Source: Deltaproteobacteria bacterium (lineage in GTDB: Bacteria > Myxococcota > Myxococcia > Myxococcales > 40CM-4-68-19). From it: a DNA stretch of 44,945 nt. The notes beneath the pieces were generated by a model. The model did no database searches. It worked only from the letters and a program-made list of their open reading frames with translations, and was not told the origin of the DNA. Positions 10,092 to 18,412 of this stretch are shown here, piece by piece (within the stretch, counting starts at the first letter, position 1; each line of letters begins with the position of its first letter). The translations under genes were made by a program, and so were the position numbers. The stretch covers positions 1 to 44,945 of the forward strand of contig VBLC01000064.1 of the NCBI GenBank assembly GCA_005879315.1. Direction: 5' to 3'.

Positions 10092-10658
10092 ATGCGCTTT
10101 CGCGCGCTGTTGGCTGCGCTCATGATCTGCGCCTGCACGAAAGTGCAGGACAAGGTCCGCACGGTGCGAGTCGTCGTGAGCGTCTCCAACGTCCCGCCGG
10201 GCACGGATCACCTCGACGTGACCCTGACCGACTCGAGCAAAGCTCCCCAGGATTCCCATCCGCTCACCGACGGAGGCGTGCTCACGCTCGGATATCCCGC
10301 CCCGCAGAACGGACGCGTCGACGTGCACGTCGCGGTGCCTGGCCAGCAGCTGCAGACGACCGCGAGCGGCATCTACGCCGATCCCAACGAGCTCGACCTG
10401 ACCGCGCGCATCGGCTTCGCAGTCAGCTGCGACGGCGGACCCTGCGCGGCTCCGCTCAGCTGCCACCGCTACGCGAACGAGCCCGGCGTCTGCACGCACG
10501 CCTGCGCGAGCGCGGGCGAGTGCGAGTCGACGCTCCCCGCTGCGAGCTGCGGAACAGACGCTGGAATGTGCCAGTGGAGCTGCACCGACGGCGGCGTCTG
10601 CCCTGTCGGCCTCACCTGCGTCATCGCCGACGGCGGCAAATTCTGCTCCGGAATCTGA
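10092..10658 (+). CDS. Cysteine-rich lipoprotein, unknown function
   Basis: A 188-residue protein with a short basic N-terminus, hydrophobic stretch and lipobox-like ICAC at residues 12-15, so probably lipidated and membrane-anchored. Residues ~22-100 look like a beta-sandwich (VVVSVSNVPPGTDHLDVTL). The C-terminal ~80 residues hold about 12 cysteines in a pattern like the small disulfide-rich modules common in myxobacterial surface proteins (CHRYANEPGVCTHAC ... CQWSCTDGGVCPVGLTC). No family with a known role is recognised. It is single, between the amidase and spoVG. Confidence 0.7.
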   Translation: MRFRALLAALMICACTKVQDKVRTVRVVVSVSNVPPGTDHLDVTLTDSSKAPQDSHPLTDGGVLTLGYPAPQNGRVDVHVAVPGQQLQTTASGIYADPNELDLTARIGFAVSCDGGPCAAPLSCHRYANEPGVCTHACASAGECESTLPAASCGTDAGMCQWSCTDGGVCPVGLTCVIADGGKFCSGI

Positions 10659-10684
10659 ACCTTTGCGGGCAGGCACGCGGTCGT

Positions 10685-10714
10685 TTGACAGCTCGTCTGG
10701 CAGGGGACTACCGT
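10685..10714 (+). promoter_or_regulatory. Putative promoter of spoVG
   Basis: A perfect -35 TTGACA (10685-10690) and TACCGT (10709-10714) with an 18-bp spacer, ending about 40 nt before the spoVG ATG. Confidence 0.5.
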
Positions 10715-10754
10715 CTACCCTCGGGATCGTGCATCTGCGGGAAGGGGTCGCATC

Positions 10755-11048
10755 ATGGAGATCACCGAGGTCCGCGTCTTTCCCGTCACCGAGGAGAGGC
10801 TGAAAGCCTACGTCACCATCACGCTCGACAACTGCTTCGTCGTGCGCGACCTCAAGGTCATCAACGGCAACACCGGCCTGTTCGTCGCGATGCCGGCCAA
10901 ACGGCGCAAGGACGGCACCTTCAAGGACATCGCCCATCCCTTGAACAGCGAGACGCGCGAGCGGATGGAGAAAGTCATCCTCGCCGAGTACGAGCGCGAG
11001 CTGGCGCGAGGCACTCCGGCCGCGCCGGCAGCCGCCGCCGGCGGCTGA
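10755..11048 (+). CDS. spoVG: Septation/regulatory protein SpoVG
   Basis: Small nucleic-acid-binding regulator of the SpoVG family. The 97 residues show the whole family sequence: [32 protein letters not shown], and the RNA/DNA-binding segment [24 protein letters not shown], followed by a short Ala-rich tail. In Firmicutes it affects septation and sporulation; in Myxococcota its targets are not known to me. The gene precedes prs, and together with rplY(ctc) and pth this recalls the spoVG-glmU-prs-ctc-pth order of Bacillus, but with glmU missing. Confidence 0.95.
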   Translation: MEITEVRVFPVTEERLKAYVTITLDNCFVVRDLKVINGNTGLFVAMPAKRRKDGTFKDIAHPLNSETRERMEKVILAEYERELARGTPAAPAAAAGG

Positions 11049-11092
11049 TCCTTCGCGGTCATCATTTCCTCGAGCCTCGCGATCGCCGATCA

Positions 11093-11121
11093 TTGAAGTC
11101 GAGCGGCCAGTCCGGTAGAAG
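11093..11121 (+). promoter_or_regulatory. Putative promoter of prs, leaderless arrangement
   Basis: TTGAAG (11093-11098), 17-bp spacer, TAGAAG (11116-11121). Only six bases separate the -10 box from the prs ATG at 11128, so transcription would start at or next to the A of ATG. No Shine-Dalgarno sequence is present before prs, which agrees with a leaderless mRNA. Confidence 0.5.
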
Positions 11122-11127
11122 CGCGCC

Positions 11128-12084
<957 letters not shown>

Positions 12085-12095
12085 CTCCCCAAGAT

Positions 12096-12110
12096 GGCGG
12101 CTTGGCCGCC
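12096..12110 (+). terminator. Possible weak terminator hairpin after prs
   Basis: GGCGGC (12096-12101) and GCCGCC (12105-12110) form a perfect six-pair stem with a TTG loop 12 bp after the prs stop. Only a short TTT follows a few bases later, so termination is uncertain. The rest of 12111-12236 holds no recognisable feature and is less GC-rich than its surroundings. Confidence 0.3.
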
Positions 12111-12236
12111 CGCCGCTTTCTGCAAATGAGTAAAGTTTTGGAATGCGCATCGTCCATTACTCCATGGCAATCATCTGCACCTGCTCGTTGAGGTCGCGAG
12201 CGCCTCGGCGGCACGGTCGTTGCTGCGCACCGAAGT

Positions 12237-13550
12237 ATGGTGCGAAATCAGATACTGCTCGCTTGCTCGCTCGCTCTTGCTTGCGGCCGGGGCGGCCGGG
12301 GCTCCAGTGCCGGGGCGACGGCTGACACTTCGGACGGCGGTGTTGCATCGGACGGCGGTGTTGCGGCCGCGCAGACGTGCGAAGCGGGTGCCTCTGCGGC
12401 GGCCGACCCGGGCGATCTCTCGCTCCTCACCGCCGCCCCAAGCAAGCCGCGCGTAGAGGCACTCTGCGACGGTTCTTCCGTCACGCCGGCGCCGCCCGGC
12501 CATCATCCCGGACCGTGCAGCACCGTGGGGCTCCAGATCTGGGGCGGCTCATGGGAGAACATTTTCACAATCAAGCGGACGTATGTAGGAAACGCCATCG
12601 CCACCGAGCAGAGCGAGACATGGGGTTGGTCGTTGCCGGACGGCCACTATGCAGACTACCAGCAGAGGACCACCGAGAATTCGTACGACAACGCCGCTCG
12701 ACTGCAGCGCTCGATCGTACGCAAGTCGTACTTAGAGAGCCCAGACCTGGGAGGAAATTACGTTAACTGGGAAAGCACCGACTACACCTACTGCGGCAAG
12801 CAGTTCACCGCCACGACCCGCGCCATCGAACACTACGCGGGCGCGAAACTTTCCGGGCCGCAGCCACCTCCGGAGTTGATCGAGATCCAGGATTTCGTCG
12901 TCGATGCCCTGGGCAAAGTGATCCAGACGCGCGACTGGCCGCTAATGGGTGATGAGAAGGACGTCACCGTCACCTTCCACCCCAACGGCGTGGAGAAGTC
13001 GGAGCGCTGGATCGGCGTGTTCCACAATACCGAGATGGGGCAGACCCTCGTCTTCGACGAGTCCGGCAAGCTGCTGCAGGACGACAAACTCGCCGGCCAC
13101 GGCGACGGCCGCGGCATGTACAGGTGGCTCGCGACCTACTCGTACGACGGCGACCACCTCGCCGAGCGCCAGACGGAGTACAGCTGGCACTCCGGGTGGA
13201 CCGGTGACCCGCTCGGCAACGCGGCCGTGACCGTCGAGACCTATCGCTACGATGGAGGGCGACTCGCGGCCATCGATTCGATCGAGAACGATGAGAGCTG
13301 CACCTGGGAATTGGACGGGCAGGCATGGGTCGCCAAGAATTGCACCTGGACGGCGGGCCCGGTGCGGCACACGGCGTTCGGCTACGACGCGTACGGCAAC
13401 CTGATCAAGCGGATCGTCGCCGACGGCGCCGGCGCCGAGCTCTCTCGCTGGACAGCGGTCGCGGACAAGGACGACAACCTCCTCTGCGAGTTGCAGACCG
13501 ATCGGGGCAGCGTCTCGTCGTTCAGCCGTTACGACTACGGCTGCTGGTAA
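12237..13550 (+). CDS. Putative lipoprotein with YD/RHS-like repeats
   Basis: A 437-residue exported protein. The N-terminus (basic Arg, hydrophobic stretch, lipobox-like LALAC at residues 12-16) indicates a lipoprotein, followed by a low-complexity Gly/Ala/Ser linker with two SDGGV repeats. The rest is rich in aromatic residues and has YD-type repeats as in RHS wall proteins: YSYDGDHLAERQTEY, YRYDGGRLAAIDSI and FGYDAYGNLIKRIV. Such repeats build beta-rich shells or strands. No toxin domain is seen at the C-terminus. Codon use and base composition look less GC-biased than in prs and rplY, suggesting later insertion. No good ribosome-binding site is visible; the ATG at 12237 gives the signal sequence. 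Confidence 0.7.
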   Translation: MVRNQILLACSLALACGRGGRGSSAGATADTSDGGVASDGGVAAAQTCEAGASAAADPGDLSLLTAAPSKPRVEALCDGSSVTPAPPGHHPGPCSTVGLQIWGGSWENIFTIKRTYVGNAIATEQSETWGWSLPDGHYADYQQRTTENSYDNAARLQRSIVRKSYLESPDLGGNYVNWESTDYTYCGKQFTATTRAIEHYAGAKLSGPQPPPELIEIQDFVVDALGKVIQTRDWPLMGDEKDVTVTFHPNGVEKSERWIGVFHNTEMGQTLVFDESGKLLQDDKLAGHGDGRGMYRWLATYSYDGDHLAERQTEYSWHSGWTGDPLGNAAVTVETYRYDGGRLAAIDSIENDESCTWELDGQAWVAKNCTWTAGPVRHTAFGYDAYGNLIKRIVADGAGAELSRWTAVADKDDNLLCELQTDRGSVSSFSRYDYGCW

Positions 13551-13569
13551 CCGGCCGAGCGCCCTTCGC

Positions 13570-13598
13570 TTGCCTTGCGCTCCTCAGCGTGCTAGACA
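13570..13598 (+). promoter_or_regulatory. Possible promoter of the rplY-pth-rpsF-rpsR-rplI block
   Basis: TTGCCT (13570-13575), 17-bp spacer, TAGACA (13593-13598), with TGC before the -10 box. A small stem CCGGG/CCCGG (13617-13633) lies in the resulting ~100-nt leader. Confidence 0.35.
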
Positions 13599-13705
13599 CC
13601 CGCGCTCTTTGACGTTCCGGGTTTTTCTCCCGGCACCGCCAAACCCATGCACGCGGGGCCAACCCTCCCGCGGCGGCGGCGTCCGGTCACGAAGGAGAAG
13701 TCGCA

Positions 13706-14473
13706 ATGGCGAACGACGTCAGCAATCTGAGCGCGCAGAAGCGCGACCAGTCCGGCAAGGGTCCCTCGCATCGGCTCCGCGCCAAGGGATTGATCCCCGC
13801 CGTCTGCTACGGCCCGTACGACAAGCCGCTGCACATCGCGCTCGATCCCGAGGCCATCAAGAAGGCGATCGCCACCCCGCACAAGTTCAACACCGTCATC
13901 AAGCTCCAGGTCGAAGGCGCCGAGCGGACCGTGCTCTTCAAGGACTACGAGCAGGACCCGGTCGACGGCCACTTGCTCCACGCCGACTTCCTCGAGGTGC
14001 GGATGGACCGCGACGTGGTCGTCAACGTCCCGGTCGTGCTCACCGGCAAGCCCGAGGGCGTGACCGCGGGCGGCATCCTCCAGCAAGTGGCGCGCACGCT
14101 GCCGGTGCAGTGCAAGCCGGGCGACATCCCCGAGAAGATCGAGGTCGACGTCTCGCATCTGCAGATCACCGAGTCGCTCCACATCAAGGACGTGAAGAAG
14201 CCGGAGGGCGTGGAGTTCAAGGTGAAGGGAGACCAGACCATCGCGGTCGTGGCCGTGCCGGAGAAGGAAGAGGAGGCTCCCAAGCCGGCCGTCGCTGCGG
14301 TTCCTGGCGCGGAGGGCGCGGCTGTTCCTGGTGCGGAAGGCGCTGCTCCTGGCGCGCCGGGCGCTCCGGGCGCTCCAGGTGCGCCGGGCGCTGCTCCCGG
14401 GACGCCGGGCGCTGCTCCTGGAACACCGGGCGCTCCCAGAGCTCCAGCCGCCGAAAAGGGCGCGAAGAAATAG
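13706..14473 (+). CDS. rplY: Large ribosomal subunit protein bL25 (Ctc/TL5 form) with collagen-like tail
   Basis: Binds 5S rRNA in the 50S subunit. The 255-residue product is the two-domain Ctc/TL5 form: the N-terminal domain (about 1-95) includes KRDQSGKGPSHRLRAKGLIPAVCYG, and the C-terminal TL5 domain (~100-190) includes PVVLTGKPEGVTAGGILQQ and the IEVDVSHLQI strand. After a glutamate/lysine stretch there is an unusual ~50-residue tail made of Gly-Ala-Pro, Gly-Ala-Ala-Pro and Gly-Thr-Pro units, ending in a basic AEKGAKK. A GAAGGAG ribosome-binding site precedes ATG. pth follows after 3 bp. Confidence 0.95.
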   Translation: MANDVSNLSAQKRDQSGKGPSHRLRAKGLIPAVCYGPYDKPLHIALDPEAIKKAIATPHKFNTVIKLQVEGAERTVLFKDYEQDPVDGHLLHADFLEVRMDRDVVVNVPVVLTGKPEGVTAGGILQQVARTLPVQCKPGDIPEKIEVDVSHLQITESLHIKDVKKPEGVEFKVKGDQTIAVVAVPEKEEEAPKPAVAAVPGAEGAAVPGAEGAAPGAPGAPGAPGAPGAAPGTPGAAPGTPGAPRAPAAEKGAKK

Positions 14474-14476
14474 CCG

Positions 14477-15058
14477 GTGCGCCTCCTCGTCGGCCTGGGA
14501 AATCCGGGCCCGAAATACCAGCGCACCCGGCACAACGTCGGGTTCCGCATCGCGGCTGTGGCGGCGGAGAAGATGGCGGTTGCGCTCGATCAAGCCCGGT
14601 GGAACGCGATCCTCGGAGAGGGCCGCGCGGGCGGGGGACCGGTGGGCGTGCTCTTGCCGCAGACGTACATGAACGCGAGCGGCGAGCCGGCGGGGAATGC
14701 CGCCCGCTTCTGGAAGATCCTTCCCACCGAGCTGGTGGTGGCGCACGACGACATGGATCTCGAGTTCGGCCGGGTGCAGGTCAAGGTCGGCGGCGGCGAC
14801 GGAGGGCACAACGGGCTGCGCAGCTTGAAGCAGCACCTCGGCACGCCCGACTTCGTCCGCGTGAGATTCGGGGTGGGCCGGCCGCCGCCGCTCTGGGAAG
14901 GGGCCGACTGGGTGCTGGCGAACTTCTCCCCCGAAGAGGAGGCGGAGCTGGGGGAGTTGGTCCCGCAAGCAGCCGACGCCGCCGTCGCGGCGCTCCTCGA
15001 AGGGCCGCTGTTGGCGATGAACAAGTACAACCGAAGGCAGAGGCAAGTCGCGCAGTGA
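14477..15058 (+). CDS. pth: Peptidyl-tRNA hydrolase
   Basis: Recycles tRNA from peptidyl-tRNA released by stalled ribosomes. The 193 residues carry the family N-terminus LLVGLGNPGPKYQRTRHNVGF with the catalytic His at residue 19 and Asn20, the PQTYMNASG segment, and the HDDMDLEFG motif with the catalytic Asp near 93, followed by GGDGGHNGLRSLKQHLGTPDF. GTG is the start, three bases after the rplY stop, so the two genes are probably translationally coupled. Confidence 0.96.
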   Translation: MRLLVGLGNPGPKYQRTRHNVGFRIAAVAAEKMAVALDQARWNAILGEGRAGGGPVGVLLPQTYMNASGEPAGNAARFWKILPTELVVAHDDMDLEFGRVQVKVGGGDGGHNGLRSLKQHLGTPDFVRVRFGVGRPPPLWEGADWVLANFSPEEEAELGELVPQAADAAVAALLEGPLLAMNKYNRRQRQVAQ

Positions 15059-15100
15059 ACCTCGCGGCCGTCCGCCGCTACAACCCATGAGGTGATCGAA

Positions 15101-15607
15101 ATGCAGACCGAGACGACAGCGACAGGAGGGCTGGCGCAGCACGCGCCCGGCACCCACCTGCGCGAATACGAGACCATCTTCCTGCTCCGCCCCGACCTCG
15201 CCGAGGACCTGGTCGACAAGATCGTCGAGCGCATGCGCGGCATCGTCCTCCGCGACGGCGGCAAGGTGATCAAGGTGGAGAACTGGGGCAAGAAGAAGAC
15301 CGCTTATGAAGTGAAGAGGAACTACCGCGCCATCTTCATCCGCTTCCTCTACCTGGGCGGCACGCGGGCGGTGGCCGAGTTCGAGCGCAACCTGCGCATG
15401 ACCGACGACGTGCTCAAGTACCAGTCGGTGAAGATCGCCGACGACGTCGACGTCAACGCGCGCGCGGTCGAGCCGGACGTCAAGCTGCCGGGCGATCCGG
15501 AGATGCCCGAGCGGGCTCCGCGCGAGGCCGAGGCCTCGGGCTTCGAGAGCTTCCGCGAGCGCGAGCGCGACGTCGAGGACGAAGGCATTCCCCCCGAAGT
15601 CGAGTAA
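15101..15607 (+). CDS. rpsF: Small ribosomal subunit protein bS6
   Basis: Component of the 30S platform, pairing with S18. The S6 domain (about residues 20-115) shows [23 protein letters not shown] and [20 protein letters not shown]. The ATG at 15101 is chosen over a GTG 9 bp upstream because GAGGTGAT sits at a proper distance before the ATG. The protein is longer than usual (168 residues): about 20 extra N-terminal residues and a charged C-terminal tail rich in Glu, Arg and Pro. Followed after 11 bp by rpsR. Confidence 0.95.
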   Translation: MQTETTATGGLAQHAPGTHLREYETIFLLRPDLAEDLVDKIVERMRGIVLRDGGKVIKVENWGKKKTAYEVKRNYRAIFIRFLYLGGTRAVAEFERNLRMTDDVLKYQSVKIADDVDVNARAVEPDVKLPGDPEMPERAPREAEASGFESFRERERDVEDEGIPPEVE

Positions 15608-15618
15608 GGAGAGCAGAG

Positions 15619-15948
15619 ATGAATGGATTCAAGAAGGAAGGGATGGGCAAGGGCGGCCGCGGCGGCGATCGCGGCGGGCGCGAGGAGCGCGGGGGAGGCT
15701 CCGATCTCGATCGCGGCGGCGGCCGCGGTTTCGGCCGGCGCAAGGTCTGCCGCTACTGCGCCGACAAAAACCTGAAGGTCGACTACAAGAACGCGGCCGA
15801 CCTGAAGTACTTCGTTACCGAGCGGGGGAAGATCGTCCCGCGGCGCATCTCGGGCAACTGCGCCCGCCACCAGCGCGAGGTGGCCACCGCCATCAAGCGC
15901 GGCCGCAACGTCGCGCTCTTGCCGTACACCATCATGCAGCACCAGTAG
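15619..15948 (+). CDS. rpsR: Small ribosomal subunit protein bS18
   Basis: Binds S6 and 16S rRNA in the 30S platform. The S18 core occupies residues ~40-109: [19 protein letters not shown], then [35 protein letters not shown]. The two Cys of VCRYC plus a later Cys and His may bind zinc, as in the zinc-type S18. The first ~38 residues are an unusual Gly/Arg/Asp-rich extension with several RGG-like units. GGAGAG lies before the ATG. Located between rpsF and rplI, the common order. Confidence 0.95.
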   Translation: MNGFKKEGMGKGGRGGDRGGREERGGGSDLDRGGGRGFGRRKVCRYCADKNLKVDYKNAADLKYFVTERGKIVPRRISGNCARHQREVATAIKRGRNVALLPYTIMQHQ

Positions 15949-15959
15949 GGGATCGGATC

Positions 15960-16406
15960 ATGAAAGTCATTCTCACGCAGGACATGAACAACCTCGGCAA
16001 GGCCGGCGCGATGGTCGAGGTGAAGCCCGGCTACGGCCGCAACTACCTCTTGCCCAGGCAGCTGGCGGTGCCCGCGACGGCGAAGAACATCCGCCAGCTC
16101 GAGCACCAGAAGTCGGGCATCCTCTCGCGCGCCGCCAAGGAGAAGTCGAATCTCACCGCGATGGCAGGGAAGCTCAACGCCATCGAGCTCAGGTTCACCC
16201 GCAAGACCGGCGCGGAGAACAAGCTCTTCGGTTCGGTCACCAGCAAGGACATCCACGAGCAGCTGCAGGCGCAGGGATACGAGGTCGATCGCAAGCAGAT
16301 CCACCTCCCCGAGCCGCTCAAGGAGATCGGCACGCACGAGGTGGTGGTGAAGCTGCACTCCGAGGTGAGCGCGAAGCTCAAGGTAACGGTCGCCGCCGAG
16401 GCGTGA
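15960..16406 (+). CDS. rplI: Large ribosomal subunit protein bL9
   Basis: Extended two-domain protein at the base of the L1 stalk. The 148-residue product begins with the N-terminal domain MKVILTQDMNNLGKAGAMVEVKPGYGRNYLLP, then the long connecting helix, then the C-terminal domain with GSVTSKDIHEQLQAQG and HEVVVKLHSEVSAKLKVTV. All parts are present and of usual length. It starts 11 bp after rpsR and ends the ribosomal-protein block. Confidence 0.96.
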   Translation: MKVILTQDMNNLGKAGAMVEVKPGYGRNYLLPRQLAVPATAKNIRQLEHQKSGILSRAAKEKSNLTAMAGKLNAIELRFTRKTGAENKLFGSVTSKDIHEQLQAQGYEVDRKQIHLPEPLKEIGTHEVVVKLHSEVSAKLKVTVAAEA

Positions 16407-16432
16407 CCGGGGGGAGGTAGGCGCGCTATTCT
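16403..16432 (+). promoter_or_regulatory. Possible promoter of the secreted protein gene at 16446
   Basis: GTGACC (16403-16408), overlapping the rplI stop, and TATTCT (16427-16432) are 18 bp apart; the start codon is 13 nt after the -10 box. Confidence 0.3.
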
Positions 16433-16445
16433 CCCGCTCCTTCGC

Positions 16446-17666
16446 ATGAGAAGGCTCTGCACAGCGCTGTGCGCCGCGGCGCTCGCCTGGCCGGGCGCCG
16501 CCGGGGCGTGGCCGCGCCGCAGAGTGCCCGCGCTGCAACAGGCGCAAGCTCCGCTGCCGCAAACGCAGCCACCGATCCAGCTGCAGCCAGCGCCGGGGCA
16601 GGCGGCCGTGAAGCCGCCCGTTCCTCCGCCGCCGGCCGTGCCGCCGCGCCGGTTCGGGCGATTCGATCTCGACCAGCCCTTCGCCCTGCTCCGGGCGAAT
16701 CCAGATCTCAAGGCCTGCGCGGAGGCGCTCGCGGCTCCGACCGGCCACGCCGACTGCGCGCTGCCGCGCGGGGCGGACAATCTCGGCCGCGCCCAGCTCG
16801 CCTGGGAGGAAGGCCGCAACGGGCTGGAGCTGATCGCGCTGCGGCTGCTTTTCGATCCGCAGCTCGCGCCGGCGTTGACCGATCTGGAGTGGCAGCTCAC
16901 CCGAGGCTGGGGGCCGCCGGTGCTCGAGCAGATGCGGCGCGATCGCGACCAGAAGTTCTTCACTCTGCAGTGGGAGGACGCCGAGCATCGCGCCACGCTC
17001 GAGGCCGCAGGTCCTCTGGCGCAGCCCTCGCGCGCGGTGGCGGTCGTGCTCGAGCGCCGCCAGCTGCCTCTTTCCGGCGAGCTCGCCGCGCTGCACCCGC
17101 GGCCCTTCCCTGGATTCCGCATCCGCTGGCTGCGGCGCGTCGACTGGGACGGCCACCCGCATGTGCTCCTCTGGGGAACGAGCCTCTCGCCGGCGCAAGA
17201 GGCGATGGGCGAGAGCTCGACCTTGTGGGCCACGCAGCGCAATTACGTCGGCTTGTGGAAGCTCGAGCCCGCGACCACCACGCGGCCACGGCGCTGGCGG
17301 CCGATGTGGGAACGCTCGACCGGCGGCGACGACGAGGACGAGCCGCAGCGCGTGCTCTACGTCGATGCGCGCGACCTGACCGGCGACGGCATCCCCGACA
17401 TCGAGGTGGAGCTCTCCTGCGAAACCTGCGGCGCGACGGCGAGCGAAGTGATCGTCAAGACCGTGCGGGCGGGGAAGCTGGTCGATCTGCTGAGCAAGCG
17501 CGACCTCTATCGGGCCAAGGTCGAGATGGGGCCCGGCCAGGTCCGCATCCGCGAGCCGGAGGGCGAGGACGACCAGGGCACGACCGTCTCGACCTACTCT
17601 TACGACCGCGGCAAGGGAGCCTTCGTCCTCGCGCGCGAAGAACGCGCTCCGCCGCCGTCGCGGTAG
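16446..17666 (+). CDS. Secreted protein of unknown function
   Basis: A 406-residue protein that I do not recognise. The N-terminus is a clear signal peptide (Arg-rich start, LCAAALAWPGAAGA, cleavage near residue 21), followed by a ~50-residue Pro/Gln-rich linker. Two pairs of cysteines (CAEALAAPTGHADC; CETCG) are present. The central part has many Trp and Leu residues and seems to be a mixed alpha/beta fold. Around residue 317 the stretch DARDLTGDGIPDIEVEL resembles the calcium-binding Asp-rich loop of VCBS/FG-GAP or dockerin-like repeats. The protein is likely periplasmic or on the surface. It may have its own promoter after rplI. Confidence 0.65.
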   Translation: MRRLCTALCAAALAWPGAAGAWPRRRVPALQQAQAPLPQTQPPIQLQPAPGQAAVKPPVPPPPAVPPRRFGRFDLDQPFALLRANPDLKACAEALAAPTGHADCALPRGADNLGRAQLAWEEGRNGLELIALRLLFDPQLAPALTDLEWQLTRGWGPPVLEQMRRDRDQKFFTLQWEDAEHRATLEAAGPLAQPSRAVAVVLERRQLPLSGELAALHPRPFPGFRIRWLRRVDWDGHPHVLLWGTSLSPAQEAMGESSTLWATQRNYVGLWKLEPATTTRPRRWRPMWERSTGGDDEDEPQRVLYVDARDLTGDGIPDIEVELSCETCGATASEVIVKTVRAGKLVDLLSKRDLYRAKVEMGPGQVRIREPEGEDDQGTTVSTYSYDRGKGAFVLAREERAPPPSR

Positions 17667-17705
17667 TCGTGGAGCAACGCGCTCGCCGGTGCTAGCGTGC
17701 CGGCC

Positions 17706-18008
17706 ATGGGAAAGAAGTCTCCCCTCCCTCCCTGGCTGGAGCACGCCGCGCAGGTGAAAAAGAAGATGAAGGAGCGCGGCTTCAAGATGGCCGACCGCGT
17801 GCAGATCTGCCAGGGCTGCGGGGAGTACGCCGAGGAGACCTGGTCGCTCCGAGGTCCCGAAGGCCTGGGCGGCCGCGACGTCGTCGCCTGCATGAACTGC
17901 GGCCGCGCCCGCAGCTGGAGAGGCAGCGGCCAGCAGCGCGCGGTCGAGGAACCTTTCGACCTGCTCGGCTTCCTAGGGATTTCCCCCGAAAGGACAGAAC
18001 CATCATGA
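17706..18008 (+). CDS. Small protein with two Cys-x-x-Cys pairs (zinc-ribbon-like)
   Basis: A 100-residue cytoplasmic protein, basic at the N-terminus (KKSPLPPWLEHAAQVKKKMKERGFK), with two knuckles CQGCGEY and CMNCGRA about 35 residues apart, as expected for a single zinc-binding ribbon. No known family is recognised. ATG at 17706 is chosen; the frame opens at GTG 17697. A TAGCGT box (17693-17698) lies 7 nt before the ATG, suggesting a leaderless mRNA. The stop overlaps the start of the DoxX-like gene (ATGA), so the two are probably translated together. Confidence 0.65.
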   Translation: MGKKSPLPPWLEHAAQVKKKMKERGFKMADRVQICQGCGEYAEETWSLRGPEGLGGRDVVACMNCGRARSWRGSGQQRAVEEPFDLLGFLGISPERTEPS

Positions 18009-18412
18009 CCGAATCGATCGCGGCGCAGCCTCAGCCGGCGCGGTGGGTCCTCTGGACAGGGCGCGTTCTCAGCGCAATTCCATTTCTGATGATGCTCTTG
18101 AGCGCGGCGATGAAGATTACGCGCAACGCGGCGGTCGTGGCGACGTGGAACAGCCAGTTCGGATTTCCGTTTGGAGCGCTCGAGGCTATCGGTATCATCG
18201 AGGCGGTGTGCGCCATCCTCTACGTCATCCCGCGCACTGCGGTCCTCGGCGCCATCCTGGTCACCGGGTATCTCGGAGGGGCGGTCGCGACGCACACGCG
18301 CATGAGCGATCCTGCCCTCATCGCTCCGTTCATCCTCGGCGTCATGGCCTGGGCCGGCCTCTACTTGCGCGAGCCGCGCCTGCATTCGCTCTTGCCGCTG
18401 CGGAAGGGTTAA
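18005..18412 (+). CDS. DoxX-like inner-membrane protein
   Basis: A 135-residue membrane protein with four predicted helices (about 15-37, 55-75, 78-96 and 103-120) and the DoxX-like features of a short loop with KITRNAAVVATW after helix 1 and GALEAIGIIEAVCAILYVIPRT across helices 2-3. DoxX-family proteins are associated with quinone/redox or thiol-stress functions, but the role of this subgroup is not defined. It is coupled to the preceding Cys-pair protein by a 4-bp overlap. Its TAA stop shares the TTAA at 18409-18412 with the stop of the convergent gene. Confidence 0.75.
   Translation: MTESIAAQPQPARWVLWTGRVLSAIPFLMMLLSAAMKITRNAAVVATWNSQFGFPFGALEAIGIIEAVCAILYVIPRTAVLGAILVTGYLGGAVATHTRMSDPALIAPFILGVMAWAGLYLREPRLHSLLPLRKG

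Noticed and set aside
13622-13633. T-rich stretch before rplY as a terminator of the YD-repeat gene
   Set aside because: On the plus strand the Ts are in the loop of the CCGGG/CCCGG stem, not after it; on the minus strand no T-run follows.
14317-14440. Short direct repeats that could be a CRISPR-like or mobile repeat array
   Set aside because: They are in-frame codons of the Gly-Ala-Pro tail of L25.
15783-17744. 653-codon minus-strand open frame
   Set aside because: Antisense to rpsR, rplI and the secreted protein; repetitive Arg/Leu/Ala composition typical of a shadow frame.
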